A stretch of 64,000 nucleotides of DNA from CBDFNC01 sp965249895. Lineage in GTDB: Bacteria > Pseudomonadota > Gammaproteobacteria > Enterobacterales > CBDFNC01. This document shows positions 1-8,607 of this stretch, in pieces (the stretch's first letter is position 1; every line of letters begins with the position of its first letter). The DNA lies in contig CBDFNC010000001.1 in assembly GCA_965249895.1 (NCBI GenBank), positions 434,001 to 498,000 on the forward strand. Direction: 5' to 3'. The notes beneath the pieces were generated by a model. That model was not told the DNA's origin, made no database searches, and saw only the letters and a program-made list of their open reading frames with translations. The position numbers were made by a program, and so were the translations under genes.

Positions 1-14
1 GCTCAAATCTCTTC

Positions 15-40
15 AAAGGCTACATTTATGTAGCCTTTTT
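15..40 (+). terminator. Rho-independent terminator of a gene left of the window
   Basis: A 10-bp perfect stem (AAAGGCTACA / TGTAGCCTTT) closes a 4-base loop and runs into a T tract. It ends transcription arriving from the left, so glpE should have its own promoter between here and position 146. Confidence 0.85.
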
Positions 41-145
41 ATTTACCCGAAAATCTGCACAAGCTAACCCTGGCACCCACTGTTCCCCTTTTCCCCTTCA
101 TGTTACCCTGCAAGAAAGCATAGCGTTATAGGTTTGATATACACA

Positions 146-463
146 ATGGACACATTTACCCACATTTCTGTAGTAGAAAGCTTCGAAAAAATTCAACACG
201 ATGGTGTTACGCTGGTCGATATTCGCGATCCCCAGTCTGTCGCAGCGGCTGGGGTAAAAGATGCATTTCACTTAACCAACGACAAATTGGGCCAGTTTAT
301 GAATGAAGTGGACTTTGAGGTACCGGTAATAGTCATGTGTTATCACGGTAATTCCAGTCAGGGCGCAGCCCAATATCTGATTAACCAAGGTTATGATGAA
401 GTCTATAGTATGGATGGTGGTTTTGAAGCCTGGCGGCAACTTTATCCGGTAGAGACAGCTTAA
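146..463 (+). CDS. glpE: Thiosulfate sulfurtransferase GlpE
   Basis: Single-domain rhodanese of 105 residues, the usual GlpE length, moving a sulfane sulfur from thiosulfate to cyanide or thiol acceptors such as thioredoxin in the cytoplasm. The active-site loop reads CYHGNSS, with the catalytic Cys at residue 65 as in E. coli GlpE. The N-terminal half (VDIRDPQS, AFHLTND) also matches that family closely. An in-frame TTG lies 12 bases upstream, but ATG 146 gives the family N-terminus (MDTF). glpG follows 24 bases downstream, the same pairing as in enterobacteria, so the two are probably co-transcribed. Confidence 0.95.
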   Translation: MDTFTHISVVESFEKIQHDGVTLVDIRDPQSVAAAGVKDAFHLTNDKLGQFMNEVDFEVPVIVMCYHGNSSQGAAQYLINQGYDEVYSMDGGFEAWRQLYPVETA

Positions 464-487
464 ATCACCCCAAAAAAAGGATCCTGA

Positions 488-1327
488 ATGCAGCAACTTG
501 TGGTGCTTGATAATCCCAGGCTAGCTCAAGCCTTTGTCGATTATATGAGAGTTAAACGTGTTTCCTGTGAAGTCAAAGAAGAGGGATTTGCGTTTGGAAT
601 ATGGTTATTGGATGAGCAGCATGTGGAGTTAGCTCGAACGGAATTGGAAGCGTTTCTGGCAAACCCATCTGATGATAAGTACTTAGAGGCAAGCTGGCAT
701 GTGGGGGAGTCGAAACGATTTGACTATGGTCCGGGCGGCACCTTGATCCTGCAAAATTTTTTTTTCCATGCGGGACCCGTGACTCTGAGTATCTTTTTTG
801 CCAGTGTCGCTATTTATGTGCTTAGTTTTGTTGGTTTATTCCCGCCAATTTATCAAGCGTTAAGCTTTTTTCATCAAGGAGCTGATTTTGGCTCTGGAGA
901 GATATGGCGATTTTTTACTCCCAGTGTGCTGCACTTTAGCGCCTTACATATCATCTTTAACGCTCTTTGGTGGTGGTATTTAGGGGGGCAAATTGAACGT
1001 GAAAAAGGCAGTGGTAAGCTACTACTAATTTTTGCCATCGCCTCATTTATTCCCAATACAGTACAGTTCTTTATTTCAGGTCCCAACTTTGGTGGCTTAT
1101 CCGGTGTGGTATATGCCATCGCTGGTTATGTGTGGCTGTCTGGCGTGCGTAAGCCGGAAGGTGGACTAGGACTGCCAAATGCGTTTATGGGATTCCTACT
1201 GGTCTGGATGGTACTGGGTTTCTTCGAGGTGATTGGGCCTGCTATGGCCAATATGGTACATCTCTTTGGCTTGGGAGTAGGTCTGTTACAAGCGGCCTTG
1301 GATACCAGGGGCAAGGAAGCTAGCTGA
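488..1327 (+). CDS. glpG: Rhomboid intramembrane serine protease GlpG
   Basis: Inner-membrane rhomboid protease of 279 residues that cleaves transmembrane substrates within the bilayer. Residues 1-70 form the soluble cytoplasmic GlpG N-domain; about six membrane helices follow. The catalytic dyad is visible: Ser near residue 205 in GGLSG and His near residue 258 in NMVHLFG, very close to S201/H254 of E. coli GlpG. The extramembrane loop has the expected WWWYLGG segment. The start is preceded by an AAAGGA ribosome site. It lies just after glpE and probably shares its transcript. Confidence 0.95.
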   Translation: MQQLVVLDNPRLAQAFVDYMRVKRVSCEVKEEGFAFGIWLLDEQHVELARTELEAFLANPSDDKYLEASWHVGESKRFDYGPGGTLILQNFFFHAGPVTLSIFFASVAIYVLSFVGLFPPIYQALSFFHQGADFGSGEIWRFFTPSVLHFSALHIIFNALWWWYLGGQIEREKGSGKLLLIFAIASFIPNTVQFFISGPNFGGLSGVVYAIAGYVWLSGVRKPEGGLGLPNAFMGFLLVWMVLGFFEVIGPAMANMVHLFGLGVGLLQAALDTRGKEAS

Positions 1328-1441
1328 AGTTAGTAAATACGGGATCTCTCTCCCAGTTTAAGCTGTTTTTACATTAGCTATGGCAAGAAGTCTCTAGAAT
1401 AACCAGGCAATTTTGCGTCCTTGCTGCTACGGGTGATTTCT

Positions 1442-2407
1442 ATGCCGCGTCTTATTTCTTTCGGGGAACTTTTGATTGACTGGATCCCTCTGGATTTCCG
1501 AACAGAGGGAGATATATCTATCCCTGTATATGGCCAATTCCCGGGCGGGGCACCGGCAAATTCGGCTGTGGCTGTGGCCAGGTTAGGGGGCGAAGCCTAT
1601 TTTGTTGGTCAGGTTGGTAAAGATGCCGCCGGGCAATATTTAACCGACTGCCTTAATAAATATCGGGTGAAGACAGATTATTTGTCTGTTGATAGTGAGC
1701 GTAAGACTCCTATGGCCTTTGTCAGCCTGGACAGTGACGGAGAGCGCTCTTTTTCGTTTCATCGTGATAATAGTGCGGATGTTGCGTTTAAAGCCAGTGG
1801 TTTTAATGACGAACTCTATGCTGAAAACGGCATTTTCCATATTTGCTCAAACACATTAACAGATGAAGCCATTGCTGAAGCAACCATTGCCGGGTTAAGT
1901 AAAGCGCATGTATTTGGTTTACTAACTAGCTTCGATGTTAACTTAAGGTTTCCGCTTTGGCAGGACTTGGCGGAAATTCACGACAGAGTACATCAAGCGA
2001 TTCAGCATATAGATCTACTTAAACTGAGCCTAGAGGAATTGGTGTATCTGGCTGGAGATGTAAAACACGATGATTATCTCGATTTGTTATTAAATTCAGG
2101 CCCTAAAGTCATATTACTCACAGATGGTGCACAACCGGTAAAGGTTTATAGCGGAGTTTCTGTGCATACCATAACAACGCCTACGGTTGCAGTGGTGGAT
2201 ACCACAGGTGCCGGGGATGCGTTTTCTGGTGGCTGGTTGTATAGCTTGCTGGAGCAGGGCATTACAAACCAAACCAAGTTGACTCAGGCTATTTCAGCTT
2301 CTCTTCCCATAGTTAAAGCGGTTGAACTTGCCGTGACCTGCGGCGCATTCGCAGTCACCAAGAAAGGTGCCTGGAGTGCGTTGCCGACGCAACGAGACAT
2401 CAATTAG
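1442..2407 (+). CDS. PfkB-family carbohydrate kinase, probable fructokinase
   Basis: Ribokinase/PfkB-fold sugar kinase of 321 residues. The N-terminal half has the family substrate-binding region (GGAPANSAVAVARLGG), and the C-terminal half carries the ATP-site signature DTTGAGDAFSGG with the catalytic Asp. ISFGELLIDW at the start is typical of fructokinases, so ATP-dependent phosphorylation of fructose to fructose 6-phosphate is the best guess; substrate choice within PfkB cannot be read reliably. ATG 1442 is preferred over an upstream in-frame TTG at 1421 because it starts the fold directly. No sugar transporter or regulator is adjacent. Confidence 0.85.
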   Translation: MPRLISFGELLIDWIPLDFRTEGDISIPVYGQFPGGAPANSAVAVARLGGEAYFVGQVGKDAAGQYLTDCLNKYRVKTDYLSVDSERKTPMAFVSLDSDGERSFSFHRDNSADVAFKASGFNDELYAENGIFHICSNTLTDEAIAEATIAGLSKAHVFGLLTSFDVNLRFPLWQDLAEIHDRVHQAIQHIDLLKLSLEELVYLAGDVKHDDYLDLLLNSGPKVILLTDGAQPVKVYSGVSVHTITTPTVAVVDTTGAGDAFSGGWLYSLLEQGITNQTKLTQAISASLPIVKAVELAVTCGAFAVTKKGAWSALPTQRDIN

Positions 2408-2440
2408 AAGTTGAGCGTATATAAATAAAGTTAAGCGACA

Positions 2441-2489
2441 AAGGGTTCGGCTAGCATACAGCTCGACTGTTGCGTGCGCTGAACCCCTT
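2441..2489. other. Inverted repeat between convergent genes
   Basis: AAGGGTTC at 2441-2448 pairs with GAACCCCTT at 2481-2489 (one bulged C) across a 32-base spacer. It sits between the convergent sugar kinase and FliL-like genes. It may help end transcription, but there is no clear T tract, so it is recorded only as a structure. Confidence 0.4.
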
Positions 2490-2510
2490 AGAGTGTTGAC
2501 TGAGGGTTAA

Positions 2511-2915
2511 CTATTGATACAGGTATTTGGTAAAAAGTAGGTCGGCTACGGCCTTTCTTCCGGCTTCTTGCACCAGTAATTTATTGACCTCTCTGAGACA
2601 TTCCTTACGAATATCATCCCTTCCGGTAAGGGATTTTATTCTTTGCTCATCTTGCTTACCGAGAATTTTGATAATGGCGTCTCTGAGCAGGGGATCGTGA
2701 TGTTCTACGGTTTCCAAGTCATTGGCATTTTCCAGCATCAGCTCGACAACTACCCTGACATAACCTACTTTCTTCCCCGGTTTTACATAGTTAGTGATGA
2801 TATCCGGCTCAAACCCGTAGTAAGCGTAGCCACCAGCACCTTTTGTTTCCCCTTCTCCATGGGCGGAAAAGGCAAACAAGAAAACCAGTAATATTGAAAT
2901 AAGTCCTTTTTGCAT
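2511..2915 (-). CDS. FliL-domain secreted protein
   Basis: Protein of 134 residues with a cleavable-looking signal peptide (residues 1-20, ending SAHG) followed by a region resembling the periplasmic domain of flagellar FliL: a VRVVVELMLENAND strand, then DPLLRDAIIKILGKQ and EVNKLL. True FliL has a retained N-terminal membrane anchor and a flagellar operon context; neither is seen here. Short FliL-like proteins near glpG occur in relatives such as Shewanella. Function unknown; a periplasmic, possibly motor-associated role is only inferred. It is monocistronic and convergent with the sugar kinase. Confidence 0.75.
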   Translation of the reverse strand: MQKGLISILLVFLFAFSAHGEGETKGAGGYAYYGFEPDIITNYVKPGKKVGYVRVVVELMLENANDLETVEHHDPLLRDAIIKILGKQDEQRIKSLTGRDDIRKECLREVNKLLVQEAGRKAVADLLFTKYLYQ

Positions 2916-3115
2916 ATTATTTTTCTCGGTCTTTTAATGGATTATATTTTTATCTCTGATGGCCATGACGTCAAGAAATGGCTGATTATTTTGCTCAGGG
3001 CATAAGTTTTTGGCTGTTCCTGTTACATTTTAGCTTCTGATTTAAGATAATCAGCGCCTATGTTTTTCTTTGCCCTGATGCGGTCAGTTCAGCATTGGTG
3101 TTAGGTAGTTAGTAA

Positions 3116-3676
3116 GTGAATACTGAAATAGCTTCTCTTTTTCCGGTGGGCTGTGCCGCCAACTGGTCGACGGCGAATAGGCCGAGCAGCGCTAATACAG
3201 AAAACTGGTTACTGGATAAGGGATCGCTTACCCAAAAGTTGGGAAATCAATGCCAGAGTTTTCAGATCAAAGTACTGGGGCAAAAAGTCATGCCCATTCA
3301 GGCTCATGAAGAGCCACTGTTTCCGAAGCCCAGCCGCTTTCTTATCCGGGAAGTTTTACTGCAGTGTGAGAATATCCCCTGGGTATTCGCTCGCACCTTG
3401 ATCCCTGAATCTACTCTAGCTGGGCAAGGTAAAGGCCTGGCTGCATTAGGTGAAAGCTCCTTAGGTGATTTCCTATTTTCCGATCCTAAATTGACTCGCG
3501 GCGAATTTGAAGTCGCTGAGTTTGCACAGGATTCGGACGTATTTAAGTTGGCGAAGTCTCTGGGTCAGCAACCTAAATGTTCCCTATGGGGACGACGTTC
3601 CTTGTTTTTTCTCGATGGCAAACCTTTGTTGGTTGCGGAAATATTTTTACCAGAGAGTAGGGCATATGACGAGTAA
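3116..3676 (+). CDS. ubiC: Chorismate--pyruvate lyase UbiC
   Basis: Removes pyruvate from chorismate to give 4-hydroxybenzoate, the first committed step of ubiquinone synthesis. The 186-residue protein matches UbiC in its central and C-terminal motifs: FLIREVLL, VFARTLIPESTL, LGDFLF and WGRRSLF..GKPLLVAEIFLP, with the conserved Arg and Glu residues. The start is a GTG; the N-terminus is about 20 residues longer than E. coli UbiC. The end overlaps the ubiA start by 11 bases, so translation is coupled. Confidence 0.93.
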   Translation: MNTEIASLFPVGCAANWSTANRPSSANTENWLLDKGSLTQKLGNQCQSFQIKVLGQKVMPIQAHEEPLFPKPSRFLIREVLLQCENIPWVFARTLIPESTLAGQGKGLAALGESSLGDFLFSDPKLTRGEFEVAEFAQDSDVFKLAKSLGQQPKCSLWGRRSLFFLDGKPLLVAEIFLPESRAYDE

Positions 3677-4544
3677 TATAAAGCAAGGTGTTGATCGCTT
3701 TCAGGCCTATATACAACTGACCAGGTTTGATCGCCCTATTGGTAGCCTATTGTTACTATGGCCTACATTATGGGCCTTATGGTCTGCTGCTGGTGGTATA
3801 CCTGATACCTGGGTACTTGTGGTATTTGTACTGGGGGTTTTCCTGATGCGCAGTGCGGGTTGTGTAATCAACGACTTTGCCGATCGTAAGGTGGATGGGT
3901 TTGTTAGTAGGACTAAAAACCGCCCCTTGCCCAGTGGAATAGTATCGACTAAAGAGGCCATCATATTATTTTTGGCTCTGTCGCTGATTGCTTTTCTACT
4001 CGTGTTAACGACTAATACCCTTACGATACAACTGTCGTTTGCGGGGCTGGCATTGGCATTTTGTTATCCCTTTATGAAGCGTTACACCAATCTACCTCAG
4101 GTGGTGTTGGGAATGGCCTATGGGTGGGCCATTCCGATGGCTTATGCGGCTCAAGCCGATTTTTTACCTTGGTATGTATGGTTACTTTTCTTTGCCAATA
4201 TATGCTGGACCGTGGCATATGACACTATGTACGCCATGGTTGATAGACCTGATGACCTTAAGGTCGGGATAAAATCTACCGCTATCCTGTTTGGTAAAAG
4301 GGACAAGCTTATCATCGCTCTGCTTCAGTTCATCAGTTTAGTGTTTCTGGTGGCTTATGCTTTGGTGACTGATCTGGGAGCAGCATTCTACTGGGGAGTA
4401 TTAGCAGCCGCTGGTTTGTTTGTTTATCAGCAAAATCTGCTTAGCGATCGCAGACCGGAAGAGTGTTTTAAGGCCTTTTTAAACAACAATTATGTTGGCA
4501 TGGCTATTTTTGCCGGGATGGCTTTAGACTATTTTTTGAAATGA
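3666..4544 (+). CDS. ubiA: 4-hydroxybenzoate octaprenyltransferase UbiA
   Basis: Integral-membrane prenyltransferase of 292 residues that joins a polyprenyl diphosphate to 4-hydroxybenzoate in ubiquinone synthesis. Both Mg-binding Asp motifs are visible: NDFADRKVD near residues 70-80 and DTMYAMVDRPDD near 190-200. About eight hydrophobic helices surround them. The frame is open further upstream inside ubiC, but ATG 3666 gives the normal N-terminus (IQLTRFDRPIG starts about 15 residues in). It follows ubiC directly with an 11-base overlap. Confidence 0.95.
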   Translation: MTSNIKQGVDRFQAYIQLTRFDRPIGSLLLLWPTLWALWSAAGGIPDTWVLVVFVLGVFLMRSAGCVINDFADRKVDGFVSRTKNRPLPSGIVSTKEAIILFLALSLIAFLLVLTTNTLTIQLSFAGLALAFCYPFMKRYTNLPQVVLGMAYGWAIPMAYAAQADFLPWYVWLLFFANICWTVAYDTMYAMVDRPDDLKVGIKSTAILFGKRDKLIIALLQFISLVFLVAYALVTDLGAAFYWGVLAAAGLFVYQQNLLSDRRPEECFKAFLNNNYVGMAIFAGMALDYFLK

Positions 4545-4561
4545 GAAGCTGCGAGTTTCGA

Positions 4562-4592
4562 AGGTACGAATAACCCTGTGTTATTCGTACCT
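4562..4592. terminator. Bidirectional hairpin between ubiA and plsB
   Basis: A perfect 13-bp inverted repeat (AGGTACGAATAAC / GTTATTCGTACCT) with a 5-base loop lies in the 54-base gap between the convergent ubiA and plsB genes. The flanks are only modestly T-rich (CCTGTTTTAG to the right), but stem strength and position suit a shared terminator. Confidence 0.7.
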
Positions 4593-4598
4593 CCTGTT

Positions 4599-7019
4599 TT
4601 AGTCGCAAGCCTTTTCCCAGTGGATCATATGTTCTATGGTTTCCAGTACATCGGTGCTGATCAGTGGTCTGATGGTTTGGCTCAAGGACATAATCTCTTT
4701 TTCGTTCAGCTTATTGCTACTATTGATACAGCCGAGCAGCTTTAACTGGCGAATAAACGTTTCCATCACCTTTGCGTCGAAGAATTCGGGGGCGCTGATG
4801 CCATTAATTTTAGCTAGTCGCTCGGCTATGGTGCTGCTCGCATTGGACAACTGTTTGATATTCAGTTCATCGCTCTTTTGCAGTAAGGTGATTACAATCT
4901 GGTATCTCTGTAAGGTTTCCTGAACGTGTTTTGACAGCATAGATAGCTGGATTAACTTGGGTTGATTTACCTGTAAATTTTGCTCTGCGCCGTTGATTAA
5001 TTCCTGTCGCTGCATCTCTTTAACCAATAGGTTTGTTTGTTTTTCAAGTTCAGCACCAGAATAGGGTAGAAATAATTCGGCCTTTAGCAAGGGGTAGAGC
5101 TGCTCAACATAAACTCTTAGCCTGGATATTGGCAGCTGCTTGTGTTTTAACAACAGGGTTGCGATTAACGAAGGTAGGGCGAAAAGGTGAATTATATTAT
5201 TGCGGTAATAAGTCATCTGGATGGCCTGGTAGCTGTCGAGGGAAATAATTTCCCCCAGGCTGTCCTTGGATATGTGAAACTTATTCATTTCTATCGCCTG
5301 ATTTAATACCTCTTCGGCAGAGCCTTCCGGTAAGGTGCTCAGCGGGCTAAAGGGGGTATGTGTCAATAACTCCAGATAAGATGTCAACTGAGCCAGCATT
5401 AACTCTTTACTAATGCTGTTCCTGTTAGTCGCTAGCAATATCAGGCAGCACAGAGGCAGGGCATTAACTGCCGCAGCGCTGTTGATCCCTGTCATAACCT
5501 GGTTGGCAAGCGTGGAGACGGCGTGCTGAAACCAGTCTGGTTTGTGCAATACATCTAGCTCTCGCCAGTTTGCATCGTATTGGGTCAAATGCTGGTTGAG
5601 GTTTATAGGTTGACCAAAGTTAACAAAGCCGTGGCCGAAGTTGCGCAGTTTTTTTAGAATGCCCAGTACCTGAAATATGGATTCTTTCTGTTTATGTTGT
5701 CCTTTCAGCTCCTTCATATAAGTGCTGACCTCCATGACATGGTCATAACCCAAACAGACAGGCACTAGGGTTATAGGTCTGGTTTGCTGTTTCAGCATAG
5801 CTTCCAGAGTCATGGCCAGCATACCTGTCTTTGGAGGTAGTAAACGTCCCGTTCGGCTGCGACCACCTTCGGTAAAAAACTCCACCGAGTAACCCTTGTT
5901 AAACAGGCAGCTTAAGTACTCGCGAAACACTGTGGTATATAGCTTGTTACCTTTAAAGGTGCGGCGAATAAAAAAGGCGCCGCCACGTCGGAAGATGGGA
6001 CCGGCGGGCCAGAAGTTCAGGTTGATCCCGGCAGCAATATGAGGAGGCGTCATACCTTGCTGGTAAAGGACGTAAGAGAGCAGCAGGTAGTCCATATGAC
6101 TTCGATGGCATGGCATAAAGACAATCTCATGGCCGTCATGGGCTAGCTGCCTTACGGTTTCACTGTGGCTGACCTTTATTCCCCGGTATAATTTGTTCCA
6201 TAACCAGGTCAGGAACATGTGGCCAAAACGAACCAGGCGATATGAGAAGTCCGATGCAATTTCATCGAAATACCCCTGGGCCTCCCGACAAACCTTCTGC
6301 TCGGTGACTCCCTGACGCTGTGCTTGTTCTATGATGGCACTTTTTAATGCTTTACTGTTGAGCAAATCGTGAAACAGTTGTTCCCGGTTGGGTAGTTTTG
6401 GACCCGTGGCTGCCAGTTTTTGTCGGCTAAAGTGAACCCGAGCCAAACGCGCCAGTTTATGGGCCAGTTCAGGGTCCGTTCCCCTTTGCTGTGCCATTTC
6501 TCTGAGGGAAACTGCTTTATTAAAGCGGATCAGATTATCACGTCCACGAAAGGCAATTATCAGGGCTTTTTTTAGTCGATGAGGAGAGCCGCTTTTGATC
6601 AGGGATAATACCGGACTCTCGCCTTCGTACCCCGGCGCCCTACCCCAGAAAAGTGTGGTTGGTACGAGCTGTATATCCAGCTTGGGATCACCTCTGTGCA
6701 GTTCAAGTAACGTTTGAAATTGGGGGATAAAAGGTAAAGGCCCTTTCTCTTTGCCAAACAGGCTGGCTGGTTTATCCAGACAAACCAGCCGCGGCACTGC
6801 CCGGCCATTTATCGTGAGAGAGCTCAAGGGATCGGGTAAACCTAGCTTTTTACAGCATAGTTGTAAGGTCAGCTTGTCACTGATGGCATCGGTTTTTAAT
6901 GCATATACTATCGGACGGTCCAATTGAAGGTGAAGCTCTGCAATTGGCTCTAGAGGGATATGCTTACTTTTTACCAGGGAGTTCAATATATATTTTAGGA
7001 ACCTGGTTGTTTTCGCCAT
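4599..7019 (-). CDS. plsB: Glycerol-3-phosphate 1-O-acyltransferase PlsB
   Basis: Inner-membrane acyltransferase that puts the first acyl chain on sn-glycerol 3-phosphate, starting phospholipid synthesis. At 806 residues it matches E. coli PlsB (807) almost along its length. Acyltransferase blocks are clear: CHRSHMDYLL (HX4D catalytic motif), FIRRTFKGNKLY, EGGRSRTGR and the PITLVPV block. ATG 7019 has AGGA eight bases upstream and gives the family length; an in-frame ATG at 7049 has no ribosome site. It is divergent from dgkA, another phospholipid gene, with about 180 bases between. Confidence 0.96.
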   Translation of the reverse strand: MAKTTRFLKYILNSLVKSKHIPLEPIAELHLQLDRPIVYALKTDAISDKLTLQLCCKKLGLPDPLSSLTINGRAVPRLVCLDKPASLFGKEKGPLPFIPQFQTLLELHRGDPKLDIQLVPTTLFWGRAPGYEGESPVLSLIKSGSPHRLKKALIIAFRGRDNLIRFNKAVSLREMAQQRGTDPELAHKLARLARVHFSRQKLAATGPKLPNREQLFHDLLNSKALKSAIIEQAQRQGVTEQKVCREAQGYFDEIASDFSYRLVRFGHMFLTWLWNKLYRGIKVSHSETVRQLAHDGHEIVFMPCHRSHMDYLLLSYVLYQQGMTPPHIAAGINLNFWPAGPIFRRGGAFFIRRTFKGNKLYTTVFREYLSCLFNKGYSVEFFTEGGRSRTGRLLPPKTGMLAMTLEAMLKQQTRPITLVPVCLGYDHVMEVSTYMKELKGQHKQKESIFQVLGILKKLRNFGHGFVNFGQPINLNQHLTQYDANWRELDVLHKPDWFQHAVSTLANQVMTGINSAAAVNALPLCCLILLATNRNSISKELMLAQLTSYLELLTHTPFSPLSTLPEGSAEEVLNQAIEMNKFHISKDSLGEIISLDSYQAIQMTYYRNNIIHLFALPSLIATLLLKHKQLPISRLRVYVEQLYPLLKAELFLPYSGAELEKQTNLLVKEMQRQELINGAEQNLQVNQPKLIQLSMLSKHVQETLQRYQIVITLLQKSDELNIKQLSNASSTIAERLAKINGISAPEFFDAKVMETFIRQLKLLGCINSSNKLNEKEIMSLSQTIRPLISTDVLETIEHMIHWEKACD

Positions 7020-7203
7020 TATTATTTTCCTGGTATTTCTGTTATCCATTTAACCACAGGGCAGCGGTTTTGTTTTGAGTGCCTATTATATTGAACTCTA
7101 ATTCTGAATTGGAATATTTAAAGGGTTAACTGTTAAAATGGTCGCCGCTATTTATGTTATAAAAGCGGTTTGTAGTAGTTAATCCTTAGAAAAAGGCTTA
7201 AAG

Positions 7204-7578
7204 ATGGAAGGGGAAAGTGGAGTGTATAAAAATACGGGCGTAAAGCGTGTTGTAATGGCAGGGATGTATTCAATTCAAGGGTTAGGCCATGCGTTTAAGC
7301 ATGAAGCTGCATTCCGGCAGGAATTACTCCTGGCAGCCATCTTAATACCACTCGCGATCTGGTTAGATGTGAGCCAAGTAGAGCGTATTCTGATGATTTC
7401 CGGTGTTGTTCTTGTCATCATAGTTGAGCTTTTAAACTCAGCTATTGAAGCTGTGGTCGACCGGGTTGGATTGGAAAAACATGAGTTAGCAGGACGAGCC
7501 AAGGATCTCGGTTCCGCCGCCGTGTTTGTTAGCTTGTTTCTTACAGGGTATATCTGGATTGAAGTGCTTTGGTTGTAA
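7204..7578 (+). CDS. dgkA: Diacylglycerol kinase DgkA
   Basis: Small trimeric inner-membrane kinase (124 residues) that phosphorylates diacylglycerol to phosphatidic acid, recycling lipid released by periplasmic glucan synthesis. It has three hydrophobic helices and the family signature VELLNSAIEAVVDR followed by HELAGRAKDLGSAAV; the catalytic Glu sits in that signature. The first ATG at 7204 follows an AAAGGC stretch. It is divergent from plsB and directly upstream of lexA, as in many gammaproteobacteria. Confidence 0.95.
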   Translation: MEGESGVYKNTGVKRVVMAGMYSIQGLGHAFKHEAAFRQELLLAAILIPLAIWLDVSQVERILMISGVVLVIIVELLNSAIEAVVDRVGLEKHELAGRAKDLGSAAVFVSLFLTGYIWIEVLWL

Positions 7579-7611
7579 TTTTTTTATGCCAGTGCTAGTG
7601 AGAGCAGCGGG

Positions 7612-7640
7612 TTGCAGCTATATGACATACTGTATATACT
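7612..7640 (+). promoter_or_regulatory. lexA sigma-70 promoter
   Basis: TTGCAG (7612-7617), a 17-base spacer, then TATACT (7635-7640). The first LexA box covers the -10 hexamer, the arrangement expected of an autorepressed promoter. Confidence 0.7.
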
Positions 7641-7645
7641 AACAG
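7630..7645 (+). promoter_or_regulatory. LexA box 1
   Basis: CTGTATATACTAACAG fits the gammaproteobacterial SOS box CTG-N10-CAG and overlaps the lexA -10 hexamer, so bound LexA should block RNA polymerase. Confidence 0.9.
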
Positions 7646-7650
7646 TCACA

Positions 7651-7666
7651 CTGTATAAAAAAACAG
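7651..7666 (+). promoter_or_regulatory. LexA box 2
   Basis: CTGTATAAAAAAACAG is a second full CTG-N10-CAG site, 21 bases after the first (two helical turns) and ending 7 bases before the lexA start codon. Paired sites are normal for lexA autoregulation. Confidence 0.9.
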
Positions 7667-7673
7667 GCCATAT

Positions 7674-8294
7674 ATGAAGCCCCTAACTCCCAGACAAGCT
7701 CAGGTCTTAGAACTGATCAAAGAGAATATTTCCGCCACTGGGATGCCACCAACCCGAGCCGAAATTGCTCGTCAACTCGGGTTTCGTAGCGCAAATGCAG
7801 CGGAAGAGCACCTGAAAGCGCTGGCTCGTAAAGGGGTGATCGAAATTTTACCTGGTACCTCTCGTGGTATCCGCCTAATTGGAGTGGCAAAGGAGGAGGC
7901 GAGATCCGGTTTACCTTTAATAGGGCAGGTGGCTGCCGGTGAGCCGATATTGGCACAAGAGCATATCGAATGTCGTTATGCTGTCGATCCTAGCCTATTC
8001 CGTCCAAGTGCTGACTTTCTGCTTAGAGTTAATGGTATGAGCATGAAAGATATAGGCATAATGGATGGCGACTTGCTTGCCGTGCACAAGACCCAGGATG
8101 TTCACAATGGTCAGGTGGTGGTCGCCAGAGTCGAAGATGATGTCACCGTAAAACGCTTTGAGCGAGACGGTGATCACATTTTTCTACATGCAGAAAACGA
8201 CGAATTTAACACCATCGAAGTGGACCTCAGTTGCCAACCTTTTAACATCGAAGGCATAGCCGTCGGGGTGATCCGCAACGCAGACTGGATGTAA
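7674..8294 (+). CDS. lexA: SOS repressor LexA
   Basis: Transcriptional repressor of the SOS regulon that self-cleaves when RecA filaments form. It has 206 residues: an N-terminal winged helix (residues 1-70, PPTRAEIARQLGFRSANAAEEHL) and a C-terminal S24 peptidase domain. The cleavage bond is Ala88-Gly89 in QVAAGEP; the catalytic Ser123 is in NGMSMKD and Lys160 in VTVKRF. Two LexA boxes precede the gene and a strong terminator follows. No second SOS gene such as sulA or dinF is co-transcribed. Confidence 0.97.
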   Translation: MKPLTPRQAQVLELIKENISATGMPPTRAEIARQLGFRSANAAEEHLKALARKGVIEILPGTSRGIRLIGVAKEEARSGLPLIGQVAAGEPILAQEHIECRYAVDPSLFRPSADFLLRVNGMSMKDIGIMDGDLLAVHKTQDVHNGQVVVARVEDDVTVKRFERDGDHIFLHAENDEFNTIEVDLSCQPFNIEGIAVGVIRNADWM

Positions 8295-8317
8295 GGGTTG
8301 GTCTTCAACCCTTTTTT
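8294..8317 (+). terminator. lexA terminator
   Basis: A 7-bp stem (AGGGTTG / CAACCCT) with a GTCTT loop is followed by six T residues, starting at the last base of the lexA stop codon. Confidence 0.88.
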
Positions 8318-8605
8318 CACCAAGCCCTCCTAAAATTTGTTGCCACATTTATTTTACATTTTTCAAATCAGTGCTTTACTTCATTCTGTGGGTAAAAACT
8401 AAGGGATAACCCAGAATAGGTCGACCACTCCATAGAAGTAGAGCTGTGCGCAATAGCAGGAGCCTGACCTTAGTAGTTTTATCTGGAGCAATCCCAAATC
8501 TAATTAATAATTTTTAGTTTATTTGGGGGCAAATCTGGATAGCTAAGGCTTGGCGGCTGAGGTTATTCTCTGACTTTGCTCTTGGCAACTGACAGAGGAG
8601 AAGTC
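8318..8605 (+). other. Leader region upstream of the cytochrome oxidase operon
   Basis: About 290 bases with no credible gene. It must hold the promoter of the cox operon, but I could not pick a convincing -35/-10 pair or a known operator. A GAGGAG ribosome site near 8595 serves coxB. Confidence 0.4.
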
Positions 8606-8607
8606 AT

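Noticed and set aside
2643..2891. Plus-strand 82-codon ORF opposite the FliL-like gene
   Set aside because: Lies wholly within the FliL-like gene, which has a signal peptide and family similarity.
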